Origin: Bacteroidetes bacterium 43-93
GTDB taxonomy: Bacteria; Bacteroidota; Bacteroidia; Chitinophagales; Chitinophagaceae
DNA: 64,000 nucleotides
NCBI GenBank assembly: GCA_001897855.1
Contig: MKUO01000001.1
Coordinates: forward strand, 558,001-622,000
Direction of reading: 5' to 3'
Below the pieces are notes generated by a model. It was not told the DNA's origin, made no database searches, and was given only the letters and a program-made list of their open reading frames with translations. A program made the translations under genes and the position numbers. This document shows positions 44,497 through 52,827 of this stretch, piece after piece; position 1 is the stretch's first letter; each line of letters begins with the position of its first letter.

Positions 44497-45176
44497 TGCG
44501 CGGCAGTATTAAATTTATAACCCAATCCATACACAGTTTCAATATAATCCCTTCCATTGACGGCGCTGATCTTTTTCCTCAGGTTCTTTACATGTTGGTA
44601 AACAAAATCAAAGTTAGACAGGTTATCTGTATAGTCGCCCCAAAGGTGAGTAGCTATAGCCTGGCGGGATAATACCCTGTTTTTATTGATGATAAAGTAC
44701 ATCAGCAGGTCAAATTCTTTACGGGTGATGTCTAATACGGTATCTTCTACTGTAGCAACCAGGGTATCAGGGTTCAGGCTGATCTCATTTATTACTATAA
44801 GGTTGCTGCCTTCCATCTTTTTACGACGAAAGATAGCCCTGAGTCTTGCATTTAGTTCCGGCAGGTGGAATGGCTTGGTGATGTAATCATCAGATCCTTT
44901 TTCCAGCCCCATTATTTTATCGTCGAGAGAATCCTTTGCAGATATGATCAATACGCCGCTGTCCATGTGCTCGCTGCGTATATAGCCAAGAAGGTCCAGG
45001 CCATTGCCATCAGGCAGCATTATATCCAGCACCACACAATCATAGCTGAATAAAGCCAGCTTTTCTGTGGCATCTTCTACATTATGGGCTATCTCACATA
45101 TATAATGCTCGGTTGACAGGTAGTCGTATATACTCCCTGCCAGTTCCTTATTATCTTCTACAACCAAAACCTTCAT
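44493..45176 (-). CDS. OmpR-family response regulator
   Basis: 227 residues from the ATG at 45176. A start 21 codons upstream is possible but would overlap the promoter and precede the canonical 'MKVLVVEDNKEL'. Receiver domain with E7-D8, phosphoacceptor D51 (VVLDIMLPDGNG) and K101 (YITKPFH), then a winged-helix DNA-binding domain ending 'YIETVYGLGYKF'. It forms a two-gene operon with the kinase and likely controls itself and the efflux operon through the repeats at 45198 and 43179. Confidence 0.95.
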   Translation of the reverse strand: MKVLVVEDNKELAGSIYDYLSTEHYICEIAHNVEDATEKLALFSYDCVVLDIMLPDGNGLDLLGYIRSEHMDSGVLIISAKDSLDDKIMGLEKGSDDYITKPFHLPELNARLRAIFRRKKMEGSNLIVINEISLNPDTLVATVEDTVLDITRKEFDLLMYFIINKNRVLSRQAIATHLWGDYTDNLSNFDFVYQHVKNLRKKISAVNGRDYIETVYGLGYKFNTAAQ

Positions 45177-45182
45177 AACCTG

Positions 45183-45190
45183 CAAAGGTA
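45183..45190 (-). promoter_or_regulatory. -7 element of the two-component operon
   Basis: Minus-strand TACCTTTG fits TAnnTTTG exactly and ends 6 nt before the ATG. No TTTG is found at -33. That place is occupied by the direct repeats at 45198-45217, as in activator-dependent promoters. The transcript would be nearly leaderless. Confidence 0.55.
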
Positions 45191-45197
45191 TTATTGA

Positions 45198-45217
45198 ATT
45201 TTGTATAGATTTTGAAG
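45198..45217. promoter_or_regulatory. probable autoregulatory operator of the response regulator
   Basis: ATTTTGTAT (45198-45206) and ATTTTGAAG (45209-45217) are 11 bp apart. They end 7 nt upstream of the -7 element in the sense of the gene. They match the pair at 43179-43198 in sequence, spacing and distance to the promoter. Confidence 0.6.
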
Positions 45218-45269
45218 TATATCTGTTAAAAGCCCGCAATTAGCTATTGTGAAGCTCCTCCAAAAAGCA

Positions 45270-45291
45270 AAAAGCCCGGTCGTGGGCTTTT
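45270..45291 (-). terminator. terminator of hemH-hemJ
   Basis: AAAAGCCC (45270-45277) and GGGCTTTT (45284-45291) form an 8-bp stem. On the minus strand TTTTTGCTTTTT follows. It lies 12 nt after the hemJ stop. Confidence 0.7.
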
Positions 45292-45303
45292 ATATAATGA
45301 CTG

Positions 45304-45843
45304 TTACTGTTTTGCTTCCGCTTTCTTCCGGATGTTCTTATAGATCTTAATGGCGCTCATGAGGATCACTACAAAACCTATCAGGCCGATCAATCCCCAT
45401 AGCCAGCTCATGGCCTGCTTTACCACTACCAGCATTACTATCGCAACCAGGAATATCGTAGCCACTTCATTCCAGATGCGTAATTGCTGCGATGAATGTT
45501 TAAAAATGCCTTTGGCTTGCTGCTTATAAATAGTATGCAATGACAGGTGATAGGCAAATAAACCGATCACAAAACAAAGTTTTATCATCAGCCACACCGG
45601 CAGTGACCCTAAGAGGTACCACATGGTTGACCCGAATATCAGTGTTAGTACAGCAGATGGCCAGGTAATGCCAAACCACAGCCGCTTGATCATAATATTG
45701 AACTGATTGCTGAGGATGCTTTTTTCGGGTTCCTGTTTATCCTGGGCTTCCCTGTTGTATATAAATAGCCTGACGATATAGAATAAACCGCTAAACCAGG
45801 TTACAATAAAGATGATGTGTAATGCTTTTATATAATTATACAT
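45304..45843 (-). CDS. hemJ: protoporphyrinogen oxidase HemJ
   Basis: 179 residues, four to five membrane helices. 'YIKALHIIFIVTWFSGLFYIVRLFIYNRE' at the N-terminus carries the conserved His9 and Arg of HemJ. 'RLWFGITWPSAVLTLIFG' and 'WLMIKLCFVIGLFAYH' follow. HemJ oxidises protoporphyrinogen IX to protoporphyrin IX, and no hemG or hemY is seen in the window. It lies 7 nt downstream of hemH on the same strand, which supports the assignment over an unrelated CopD-like protein. Confidence 0.85.
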   Translation of the reverse strand: MYNYIKALHIIFIVTWFSGLFYIVRLFIYNREAQDKQEPEKSILSNQFNIMIKRLWFGITWPSAVLTLIFGSTMWYLLGSLPVWLMIKLCFVIGLFAYHLSLHTIYKQQAKGIFKHSSQQLRIWNEVATIFLVAIVMLVVVKQAMSWLWGLIGLIGFVVILMSAIKIYKNIRKKAEAKQ

Positions 45844-45850
45844 GCTCTAT

Positions 45851-46918
45851 TTATTGTAGCAACATTGTTTTGTCCCCTTTACTTATCTGCCCCAGCCATG
45901 TATTAATAGCTTTGATCCATTCAGGATGCACATTCATACAAGGTATTGCTGTAAATGATTCCCCGCCTGCGTGCAAGAAGGTTTCTTTACCTTCTACTGC
46001 TATCTCTTCCAGTGTTTCCAGGCAATCGCTTACAAATGCAGGGCAGACTACCAGCAGTTTTTTTATTCCTTGTTTGGGTAATTCTTCCAGGCGCATAGCT
46101 GTATAAGGTTTTAGCCATTCAGACCGCCCTAACCTCGACTGGAAAGACAAACTATGCTTACCGGCAGGGATGTTTAGCTTTTCGGCCACTAATTTCGTTG
46201 TTGCAAAGCATTGATGCCTGTAGCATTGTTTATGCGCGGTGGAATCTGTAGTGCAGCATTCATTTACTTTCAGGCAATGGCTGCCGGTAATATCACCTTT
46301 AGCGATATGCCTTTCGGGTACACCATGATAACTGAACAGGATATGATCATATTCCTGCTCTAAATAAGGCTTGATGCTTTCGCTGAGCGCATGGATATAA
46401 TCCTCTTCCCTATAATAGGGTTTGATAGTCTCCAGGTCGAAACTATACTTGCCTTTTTTATGTTGCGCCCATGCATCTTCCACCGCTGTTTCGTAGCTCG
46501 ACATTGCATAATGCGGGTAGAGCGGTAACAAAGTTACATGCTTCAAGCCCGGATGCTTCGCCTGTAATTCATCAAAAGCCTGCTTGATGGATGGTTTACC
46601 ATAACGCATGGCAATAGTTACAGGTATATCTGTTTGCTGTTGTAAAGCTTGCCGCAGCTGTTCGGTCAGTACGATCAATGGTGACCCTTCATCGGTCCAG
46701 ACAGACTTATAGGCCTCTGCCGACTTCGGTGCCCTGAAGGGTACTATAATGCCCCGCACCAGTAACAGGCGCAGCAGGTAAGGCGAATCAATGACCCGCT
46801 TATCCATTAAAAACTCGTTCAGGTACCTTCTTACATCCTTTACTTCTGTAGATTCCGGAGAACCCAGGTTCATGAGGATAACTCCCCGGGTGACGTTGTC
46901 ACTAATCACGATTGACAT
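45851..46918 (-). CDS. hemH: ferrochelatase
   Basis: 355 residues. Begins 'RGVILMNLGSPES'; H198 lies in the active-site motif 'FSYHGVPERHIAKGD', with 'LLPLYPHYAMSSYETA' before it. A Cys-rich loop follows directly (C215, C221, C222, C232, C237). This recalls the internal [2Fe-2S] motif described for some bacterial ferrochelatases, but I cannot confirm a cluster. 'VVCPAFVSDCLETLEEIAVEG' is the C-terminal signature. It inserts iron into protoporphyrin IX. Divergent from hemA. Confidence 0.93.
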   Translation of the reverse strand: MSIVISDNVTRGVILMNLGSPESTEVKDVRRYLNEFLMDKRVIDSPYLLRLLLVRGIIVPFRAPKSAEAYKSVWTDEGSPLIVLTEQLRQALQQQTDIPVTIAMRYGKPSIKQAFDELQAKHPGLKHVTLLPLYPHYAMSSYETAVEDAWAQHKKGKYSFDLETIKPYYREEDYIHALSESIKPYLEQEYDHILFSYHGVPERHIAKGDITGSHCLKVNECCTTDSTAHKQCYRHQCFATTKLVAEKLNIPAGKHSLSFQSRLGRSEWLKPYTAMRLEELPKQGIKKLLVVCPAFVSDCLETLEEIAVEGKETFLHAGGESFTAIPCMNVHPEWIKAINTWLGQISKGDKTMLLQ

Positions 46919-46977
46919 TTCTAATATATACGCAAAGGAAAAGCAACAATTACAGAATGATAGGTATCAGTTTTTGA

Positions 46978-46995
46978 AATGACAATTCAATGACA
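46978..46995. promoter_or_regulatory. candidate operator in the hemH-hemA divergent spacer
   Basis: AATGACA occurs at 46978-46984 and again at 46989-46995, 11 bp apart. The copies lie about 45-62 bp before the predicted hemA start point. A regulator binding one face of the helix is possible. No family match is claimed. Confidence 0.35.
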
Positions 46996-47025
46996 CAAAT
47001 CAGGTGATATAAAAAAAACCCAAAG

Positions 47026-47033
47026 TACTTTTG
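47026..47033 (+). promoter_or_regulatory. candidate -7 element of the hem operon
   Basis: TACTTTTG fits TAnnTTTG. It overlaps the TTG at 47031 that a naive reading would take as the start. Transcription from about 47040 puts the true start downstream, at GTG 47067. No TTTG at -33. Confidence 0.5.
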
Positions 47034-47066
47034 CGACGTATTTTAAGGAAATCTAGAATTACTATA

Positions 47067-48275
47067 GTGGAAAGAAGCATTTCTGACTTTTGGATCGCAG
47101 GGATTAACTACAAGAAGACCGATGCTACTATAAGAGGCCAATATGCTATTAGTAACGATCAGTACACTAATATTCTGGATAAATCTTATGCATTGGGTTA
47201 CAGGGAGTTATTTATTGTTTCTACCTGTAATCGCACAGAGATATACGCGGTATCTAATAATTTTTCTCCCCTTATTGATATTCTTTGTTCAGAGACTGCC
47301 GGTACTAAGGAAGCATTCGAAGAATTGGCATATGTAAAGAATGGTGTTGAAGCTATTGAACATTTGTTTAATGTGTCTGCCGGTCTCGATTCCCAGGTAT
47401 TGGGAGATTATGAGATATTGGGGCAGGTAAAGCAGGCCGCCAAATTTGCTAAGGGCAGGGGACTTATTGGCCCATATATGGAGCGTTGGATAAACAGCGC
47501 CATCCAATCGTCCAAAGCAATAAAAAGTAATACAGAGCTAAGTGGGGGTACAGTATCCGTATCCTTCGCAGCCGTTCAATATATTCGTGAGCATATTGCT
47601 GATTATAAGCATAAGAAGATTTTACTGCTAGGTACCGGTAAGATTGGTAAAAATACCTGCAAGAACCTCGTAGATTACCTGCATAACCGCAATATCACGC
47701 TGGTGAACCGTACTGCTGAAAAAGCTGCTGCATTGGCATCAGAGATGGGTCTCAAATATGCGCCTGTCGAAAATATGGAAGCATGCATCCGCGAGGCAGA
47801 TATAATAATAACATCTACCAACGCGCAGCAGCCTATCATTACCCGCGAATTGCTGCAGAATTGTGGCAACAAATTAATTATAGATCTTGCCATTCCTTAC
47901 AATGTAGAGCGTTCTGTAAACGAGCTGCCCGATATTGATCTGTTGAATGTGGATGAGCTCTCCAGGCTAAAGGATGAGAACCTGCAGAAACGTATGGCAG
48001 AAGTACCAAAGGCAAAGAGGATAATAGGCGAGCATATCTGTGAGTTTGCACAATGGCTGGAGAAAAGGAAGCATGCCAAGGTGCTGAGAACCTTAAAACA
48101 AACTTTGGAAGGTATAGACAGGTGTCCTTTTTTCAAGGCTATCAGGGATACCTTCACAGTAGATGAGCAAAGCATACAAAAGGTGGTGAACACTACTGCA
48201 GTAAAATTACAGGCACAAGACAACCGTGGTTGTTATTACATAGAAGCTATAAATGAGTTTATAGCTACCAAATAA
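47067..48275 (+). CDS. hemA: glutamyl-tRNA reductase (GTG start)
   Basis: 402 residues from GTG 47067, chosen because the longer frame would start inside the promoter element. 'FWIAGINYKKTDATIRG' is the normal family start. The active-site Cys is C54 in 'IVSTCNRTEIY'; 'GLDSQVLGDYEILGQVKQA' and the NADPH-binding 'LLLGTGKIGKNTCKNL' follow. It reduces Glu-tRNA to glutamate-1-semialdehyde, the rate-limiting step of the C5 pathway. First gene of seven. Its stop shares one base with the hemC start. Confidence 0.95.
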   Translation: MERSISDFWIAGINYKKTDATIRGQYAISNDQYTNILDKSYALGYRELFIVSTCNRTEIYAVSNNFSPLIDILCSETAGTKEAFEELAYVKNGVEAIEHLFNVSAGLDSQVLGDYEILGQVKQAAKFAKGRGLIGPYMERWINSAIQSSKAIKSNTELSGGTVSVSFAAVQYIREHIADYKHKKILLLGTGKIGKNTCKNLVDYLHNRNITLVNRTAEKAAALASEMGLKYAPVENMEACIREADIIITSTNAQQPIITRELLQNCGNKLIIDLAIPYNVERSVNELPDIDLLNVDELSRLKDENLQKRMAEVPKAKRIIGEHICEFAQWLEKRKHAKVLRTLKQTLEGIDRCPFFKAIRDTFTVDEQSIQKVVNTTAVKLQAQDNRGCYYIEAINEFIATK

Positions 48276-49195
48276 TGGAAAGAAAAATACGCATAGGTAC
48301 ACGTGAAAGCCAGCTGGCTTTGTGGCAGGCTAATGAAGTAAAGCGCCTGTTGGAAAATGCCGGCAATGTGGTAGAACTGGTGCTTATTAAAAGTGAAGGT
48401 GATATAGACCTGGTAACACCTTTGTACGAATTAGGCGTTCAAGGGGTTTTCACGCGTGCTTTAGACGCGGCTCTTTTAAGCGATCGTATTGATATTGCCG
48501 TGCACTCTATGAAAGATGTGCCAGTGCAACCTGCAAAGGGCATTGTTCAGGCAGCAGTTTTAAAGCGCGCCTCCTACAAAGATATTTTCGTTCCAAAACA
48601 AGATAGTACGTTCCTTGATGATACAGCCTCAATGGCAACTATCGCCACAAGCAGTATCAGGCGCATGGCTCAGTGGCTCGACCGCTATCCCAATCATACC
48701 ATTACTACGCTTAGGGGCAATGTGAATACCCGGCTAAGGAAAGTAACCGAGGAAAATTGGAACGGCGCCATATTTGCCGCCGCCGGCCTCGAGCGCATTA
48801 ACCTGAGGCCAGCAAATGCTGTGGAACTGGATTGGATGCTGCCTGCACCTGCGCAAGGGGCTATTATGGTAGTGTGCAAAGGGAACGATGATTTCTGCTT
48901 AGATGCCTGCAGGGTTTTTAATGACGCTGATACGGAACTTTGCACTTATATAGAGCGTTCTTTCCTGCGTACTTTATTGGGTGGTTGTTCTACTCCTATC
49001 AGTGCGCTGGCAAGTATAGAAGGCGATATGCTGGTATTCCGTGGTAATATGCTCACCAAAGATGGCAAGCAAAAAGCGGAGATATATAAGGAAGCGTTTG
49101 TTACTGATGCCGGTGATCTTGGAGTAACAGCAGCGAACGGAATTTTAGCCAACGGCGGAGACGCTATAATAGATCAGATAAGAAATGCAGGATAG
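48275..49195 (+). CDS. hemC: hydroxymethylbilane synthase
   Basis: 306 residues: 'IGTRESQLALWQANEV', 'AVHSMKDVP', 'RGNVNTRLRKV', and C238 in 'LLGGCSTPISA', which carries the dipyrromethane cofactor. It polymerises four porphobilinogens. It overlaps hemA by one base and hemD by 11, typical of tight translational coupling. Confidence 0.96.
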   Translation: MERKIRIGTRESQLALWQANEVKRLLENAGNVVELVLIKSEGDIDLVTPLYELGVQGVFTRALDAALLSDRIDIAVHSMKDVPVQPAKGIVQAAVLKRASYKDIFVPKQDSTFLDDTASMATIATSSIRRMAQWLDRYPNHTITTLRGNVNTRLRKVTEENWNGAIFAAAGLERINLRPANAVELDWMLPAPAQGAIMVVCKGNDDFCLDACRVFNDADTELCTYIERSFLRTLLGGCSTPISALASIEGDMLVFRGNMLTKDGKQKAEIYKEAFVTDAGDLGVTAANGILANGGDAIIDQIRNAG

Positions 49196-49889
49196 GGAAC
49201 ACAACATATTGTTTACCCGGCCTGTTGATAAAAACCTGATAGAAAAAGCGAAGGAACAAGGTGTCAATATAACCGTTGTTCCTTTTGTTAATACAGTATC
49301 TGCCTCTGCTGATGTTATAAAAATATTGCTGCGGCATACTTCAGCGTATGATGCTTATATTTTTACAAGTACAAGCGCTGTAATGGCAGTCGCTAATGTC
49401 GATGATCTGTTAAAGGGAAATGTATATTGTATGGCAGGGGCAACCTTGCAGGCGGTGTCCGAACAATTAAATGATTGCGTTGTTGTAGCAACGGCAGACA
49501 ATGCTGCATCACTGGCAAATAAGATAATTGCAGATGGTAAAGTAAAAAAGCTGGCTTTCTTTTGCGGAGATATGCATCTGCCGCATTTGCCGCAAATATT
49601 GAAGGAGCATGGTGTAGAGGTGAAGGAATTGGAGGTCTATAGTACCATCGCCACCCCGGCGAAAATAGATAGGCTTTACGATGGGATTGCTTTTTTTAGT
49701 CCAAGTGCTGTGAAAAGTTATTTATCGCTCAATAATTTCGACCGTCGACAAGTATTGTTTGCTATCGGTAACACAACGGCTGCTTCATTGTCTGGTTATG
49801 AGAATGTAATAGTTGCTGAAAAGCCCACGCAGGAAGCCGTTGTGAATTCAATTATAGATTATTATAAAACGGGTACGAAATCCGCTTGA
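49185..49889 (+). CDS. hemD: uroporphyrinogen-III synthase
   Basis: 234 residues. The family is poorly conserved. Two lobes are visible, with 'ILFTRPVDKNLIEKAKEQGVNITVVPFV', 'AYIFTSTSAVMAV' and near the C-terminus 'DGIAFFSPSAVKSYLSL...VLFAIGNTTAASL', the HEM4 pattern. Place between hemC and hemE supports it strongly. It closes the tetrapyrrole ring with D-ring inversion. Confidence 0.9.
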   Translation: MQDREHNILFTRPVDKNLIEKAKEQGVNITVVPFVNTVSASADVIKILLRHTSAYDAYIFTSTSAVMAVANVDDLLKGNVYCMAGATLQAVSEQLNDCVVVATADNAASLANKIIADGKVKKLAFFCGDMHLPHLPQILKEHGVEVKELEVYSTIATPAKIDRLYDGIAFFSPSAVKSYLSLNNFDRRQVLFAIGNTTAASLSGYENVIVAEKPTQEAVVNSIIDYYKTGTKSA

Positions 49890-49899
49890 TATTTAAAAT

Positions 49900-50922
49900 A
49901 TGCAGGAACATTTATTATTACGAGCACTCAAAGGAGAAACATTAGACAGGCCACCCGTGTGGATGATGCGCCAGGCAGGCCGTTACTTGCCTGATTATAT
50001 GAAATTGCGTGCACAATATGATTTCTTTACACGTGTACAAACTCCTGAACTGGCATGTGAGATCACCTTACAACCGGTTGAACAGGTAGGCGTGGATGCA
50101 GCTATCATCTTTTCAGATATATTGGTGATACCACAGGCAATGGGTGTAGAGGTGTTGCTGGAAGAAGGTAAAGGTCCATTATTGCCCAATACAATAAAAG
50201 ATCAGAAAGATATAGATGCGCTCATTACAGATGAAGTAGATCGATTGTCTTATGTGTTTGATGCATTGACCTTAACAAAGAAGGAACTCAATGGCAGGAT
50301 ACCGCTTATTGGTTTCGCCGGTGCACCCTGGACTATCCTTTGCTACATGGTAGAAGGCAAGGGCAGCAAATCATTCGACAAGGCAAAGCAGTTCTGTTTT
50401 TCTCAGCCTGCATTAGCGCATAGCCTGTTACAAAAGATAACCAATGTAACGATACAATACTTAAATAAACAAGCAGATGCCGGCGCAGATGTGGTGCAGA
50501 TATTTGATAGCTGGAGCGGTATGTTAAGTCCTGCTGATTTTAAATTATTTGCAGAGCCTTATCTGTTACAAATCGTAAAAGGGGTTACCAAAGTGCCGGT
50601 GATACTATTCCCTAAGGGAAGCTGGTATGCGTTGGAAGGTCTAAGCAGTTCAGGTGCCGCGGGTTTAGGATTGGATTGGTGTGTTGATCCTGCTATGGCA
50701 AGAAAATTTACGAATAACAGTATCACTTTACAAGGTAATTTTGATCCTTGTAAATTATTAGCGCCGATCCCGGAGATCAAAAAAGCGGTAACGGAAATGA
50801 TCGATGCTTTTGGTGTTACCCGCTATATTGCTAACCTGGGTCATGGTATTCTGCCAAACATACCGGTAGATCATGCGAAGGCTTTTGTTGAAGCTGTAAA
50901 AGAATATCAACCAAAGAACTGA
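49900..50922 (+). CDS. hemE: uroporphyrinogen decarboxylase
   Basis: 340 residues. '[21 protein letters not shown]' (Arg-rich substrate loop) and '[22 protein letters not shown]' are both URO-D signatures, with '[14 protein letters not shown]' at the end. Removes the four acetate carboxyls. Its stop overlaps the hemF start by one base. Confidence 0.96.
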   Translation: MQEHLLLRALKGETLDRPPVWMMRQAGRYLPDYMKLRAQYDFFTRVQTPELACEITLQPVEQVGVDAAIIFSDILVIPQAMGVEVLLEEGKGPLLPNTIKDQKDIDALITDEVDRLSYVFDALTLTKKELNGRIPLIGFAGAPWTILCYMVEGKGSKSFDKAKQFCFSQPALAHSLLQKITNVTIQYLNKQADAGADVVQIFDSWSGMLSPADFKLFAEPYLLQIVKGVTKVPVILFPKGSWYALEGLSSSGAAGLGLDWCVDPAMARKFTNNSITLQGNFDPCKLLAPIPEIKKAVTEMIDAFGVTRYIANLGHGILPNIPVDHAKAFVEAVKEYQPKN

Positions 50923-51836
50923 TGAGTATCAAGGACGAGTTTTCAGCCTGGTTGCGCAATTTGCAGGATACTATTTGCAATGGGTTGGAGCAGGTAGATG
51001 GAAAGGCAAAGTTCATCGAAGATCGCTGGGATCGCCCGGAAGGTGGTGGTGGCATTACGCGCGTCATTAGCAGTGGCGCAGTATTCGAGAAGGGTGGGGT
51101 TAATACTTCTTTTGTTTATGGCTCCTTGCCTGCAGCTATGCAGGAGGCCTTTAAAGTACCTGAAAGTAATTTCTTTGCCTGCGGGTTGTCATTAGTGATA
51201 CATCCACTAAATCCCTATGTGCCTACTGTGCATGCCAATTGGCGTTATTTCGAACTATACGATAAAGAAGGCAATAAGGTAGATAGCTGGTTTGGTGGCG
51301 GTGCTGATCTAACGCCATATTATTTATTCAAGGAGGATGGTAAGCACTTCCACACCACGTTCAAGAATGCAATGGACGCCTTCGGTGCCGATTTATATCC
51401 TAAATACAAGCAGCAGTGTGATGAATACTTCATTAATAAACATCGTGGTAATGAAGCGCGTGGTATAGGTGGTGTGTTTTATGATTACCTGCGCCCCAAA
51501 GATGATGCCGATACGCAACGCTTGTTTGCATTTCAGCAGGCTAATGGTAATGCGTTCCTGGATGCTTATTTACCTATTGTTCAGAAACGAAAAGATATTC
51601 TATACGGTGAGCACGAAACCGAATGGCAGGAGATACGCCGTGGCAGATATGTAGAGTTTAACCTGGTACATGATCGTGGTACCTTGTTCGGACTGAAAAC
51701 TAATGGCCGCATCGAGAGTATATTAATGAGTATGCCACCGCGTGCGCGCTGGCAGTATAACTATACACCTGCAGAAGGAACCAGGGAAAAAGAATTATTA
51801 GATCATTTAATACCCACCGATTGGGTTAATATATAA
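50922..51836 (+). CDS. hemF: oxygen-dependent coproporphyrinogen-III oxidase
   Basis: 304 residues: 'WDRPEGGGGITRVISSGAVFEKGGVN', 'VPTVHANWRYFEL', 'FGGGADLTPYYLF' and 'RRGRYVEFNLVHDRGTLFGLKTNGRIESILMSMPP'. Needs O2, so the heme route encoded here is aerobic. No hemN in the window. Confidence 0.96.
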   Translation: MSIKDEFSAWLRNLQDTICNGLEQVDGKAKFIEDRWDRPEGGGGITRVISSGAVFEKGGVNTSFVYGSLPAAMQEAFKVPESNFFACGLSLVIHPLNPYVPTVHANWRYFELYDKEGNKVDSWFGGGADLTPYYLFKEDGKHFHTTFKNAMDAFGADLYPKYKQQCDEYFINKHRGNEARGIGGVFYDYLRPKDDADTQRLFAFQQANGNAFLDAYLPIVQKRKDILYGEHETEWQEIRRGRYVEFNLVHDRGTLFGLKTNGRIESILMSMPPRARWQYNYTPAEGTREKELLDHLIPTDWVNI

Positions 51837-51841
51837 TTACT

Positions 51842-52816
51842 ATGCAACTGCTTAGAAGAAACAGGATATTACGCCAGTCGCCCGCTATCAGGGCGATGGT
51901 TGCAGAAACACTCATTACCCCTGCAGATTTCATAGCTCCTTTGTTTATTACAGAGGGTGAGAATATCCGGGAAGAAATTCCTTCCATGCTCAGCTACTAC
52001 AGGATGAGTATTGATCTGACTGTAAAAGAGGTGAAAGAACTTTGGCAAATGGGTATCCGCTCTGTACTGTTATTCATTAAGTGCAACGATGAACTGAAGG
52101 ACAATAAAGGTACAGAAGCACTAAACCCGGATGGTTTGATGCAGCGTAGTATCAGGGCTATTAAAAATGCTTGTCCTGATATGCTGATAATGACAGACGT
52201 TGCATTAGATCCATTCTCTTCTTATGGTCACGATGGTATAGTAGAAAATGGTGAGATCGTTAATGATGCGACAGTGGAAGTATTGGCGGCTATGAGTGTA
52301 AGCCACGCCGCTGCAGGTGCAGATTTCGTTGCTCCAAGCGATATGATGGATGGCAGGATATTAGCTATCCGCCAGGCTTTAGAAACAGAGGGATATACTA
52401 AGACCGGTATTATGGCTTATAGTGCTAAGTACGCATCCTGCTTCTATGGCCCATTCAGGGATGCTCTGGATAGTGCTCCGGGCTTTGGTGATAAGAAGAC
52501 CTATCAGATGGATTATGCGAACAGGAAAGAAGCAGTGAAAGAAGTACTGATGGATATCGAAGAGGGGGCGGATATAGTAATGGTAAAACCTGCTATGGCT
52601 TATCTTGATATTATCAGGGAGGTAAAAGATACGGTGGATGTGCCTGTGAGCGCTTACCATGTAAGTGGTGAATATGCTATGATCAAAGCTGCCGCTAAGA
52701 TGGGATGGCTCAATGAAGAAAAAGCTATTTTAGAATCACTGACCGGCATCAAACGCGCAGGTGCAGATATGATCGCTACTTATTTTGCAAAGGACGCTGT
52801 AAAACTGATCAGCTAA
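51842..52816 (+). CDS. hemB: porphobilinogen synthase (ALA dehydratase)
   Basis: 324 residues. Schiff-base lysines K196 (MAYSAKYAS) and K249 ([11 protein letters not shown]). The metal region reads '[15 protein letters not shown]' with Asp at 119, 123 and 131 rather than the Cys triad, so this is the zinc-independent, Mg/K-type active site. Joins two 5-aminolevulinates. 5 nt after hemF. Confidence 0.96.
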   Translation: MQLLRRNRILRQSPAIRAMVAETLITPADFIAPLFITEGENIREEIPSMLSYYRMSIDLTVKEVKELWQMGIRSVLLFIKCNDELKDNKGTEALNPDGLMQRSIRAIKNACPDMLIMTDVALDPFSSYGHDGIVENGEIVNDATVEVLAAMSVSHAAAGADFVAPSDMMDGRILAIRQALETEGYTKTGIMAYSAKYASCFYGPFRDALDSAPGFGDKKTYQMDYANRKEAVKEVLMDIEEGADIVMVKPAMAYLDIIREVKDTVDVPVSAYHVSGEYAMIKAAAKMGWLNEEKAILESLTGIKRAGADMIATYFAKDAVKLIS

Positions 52817-52827
52817 TTATTTTAAGA

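Noticed and set aside
47031-47066. TTG start extending hemA by 12 residues
   Set aside because: The TTG lies inside the TACTTTTG promoter element; GTG 47067 gives the normal family N-terminus.
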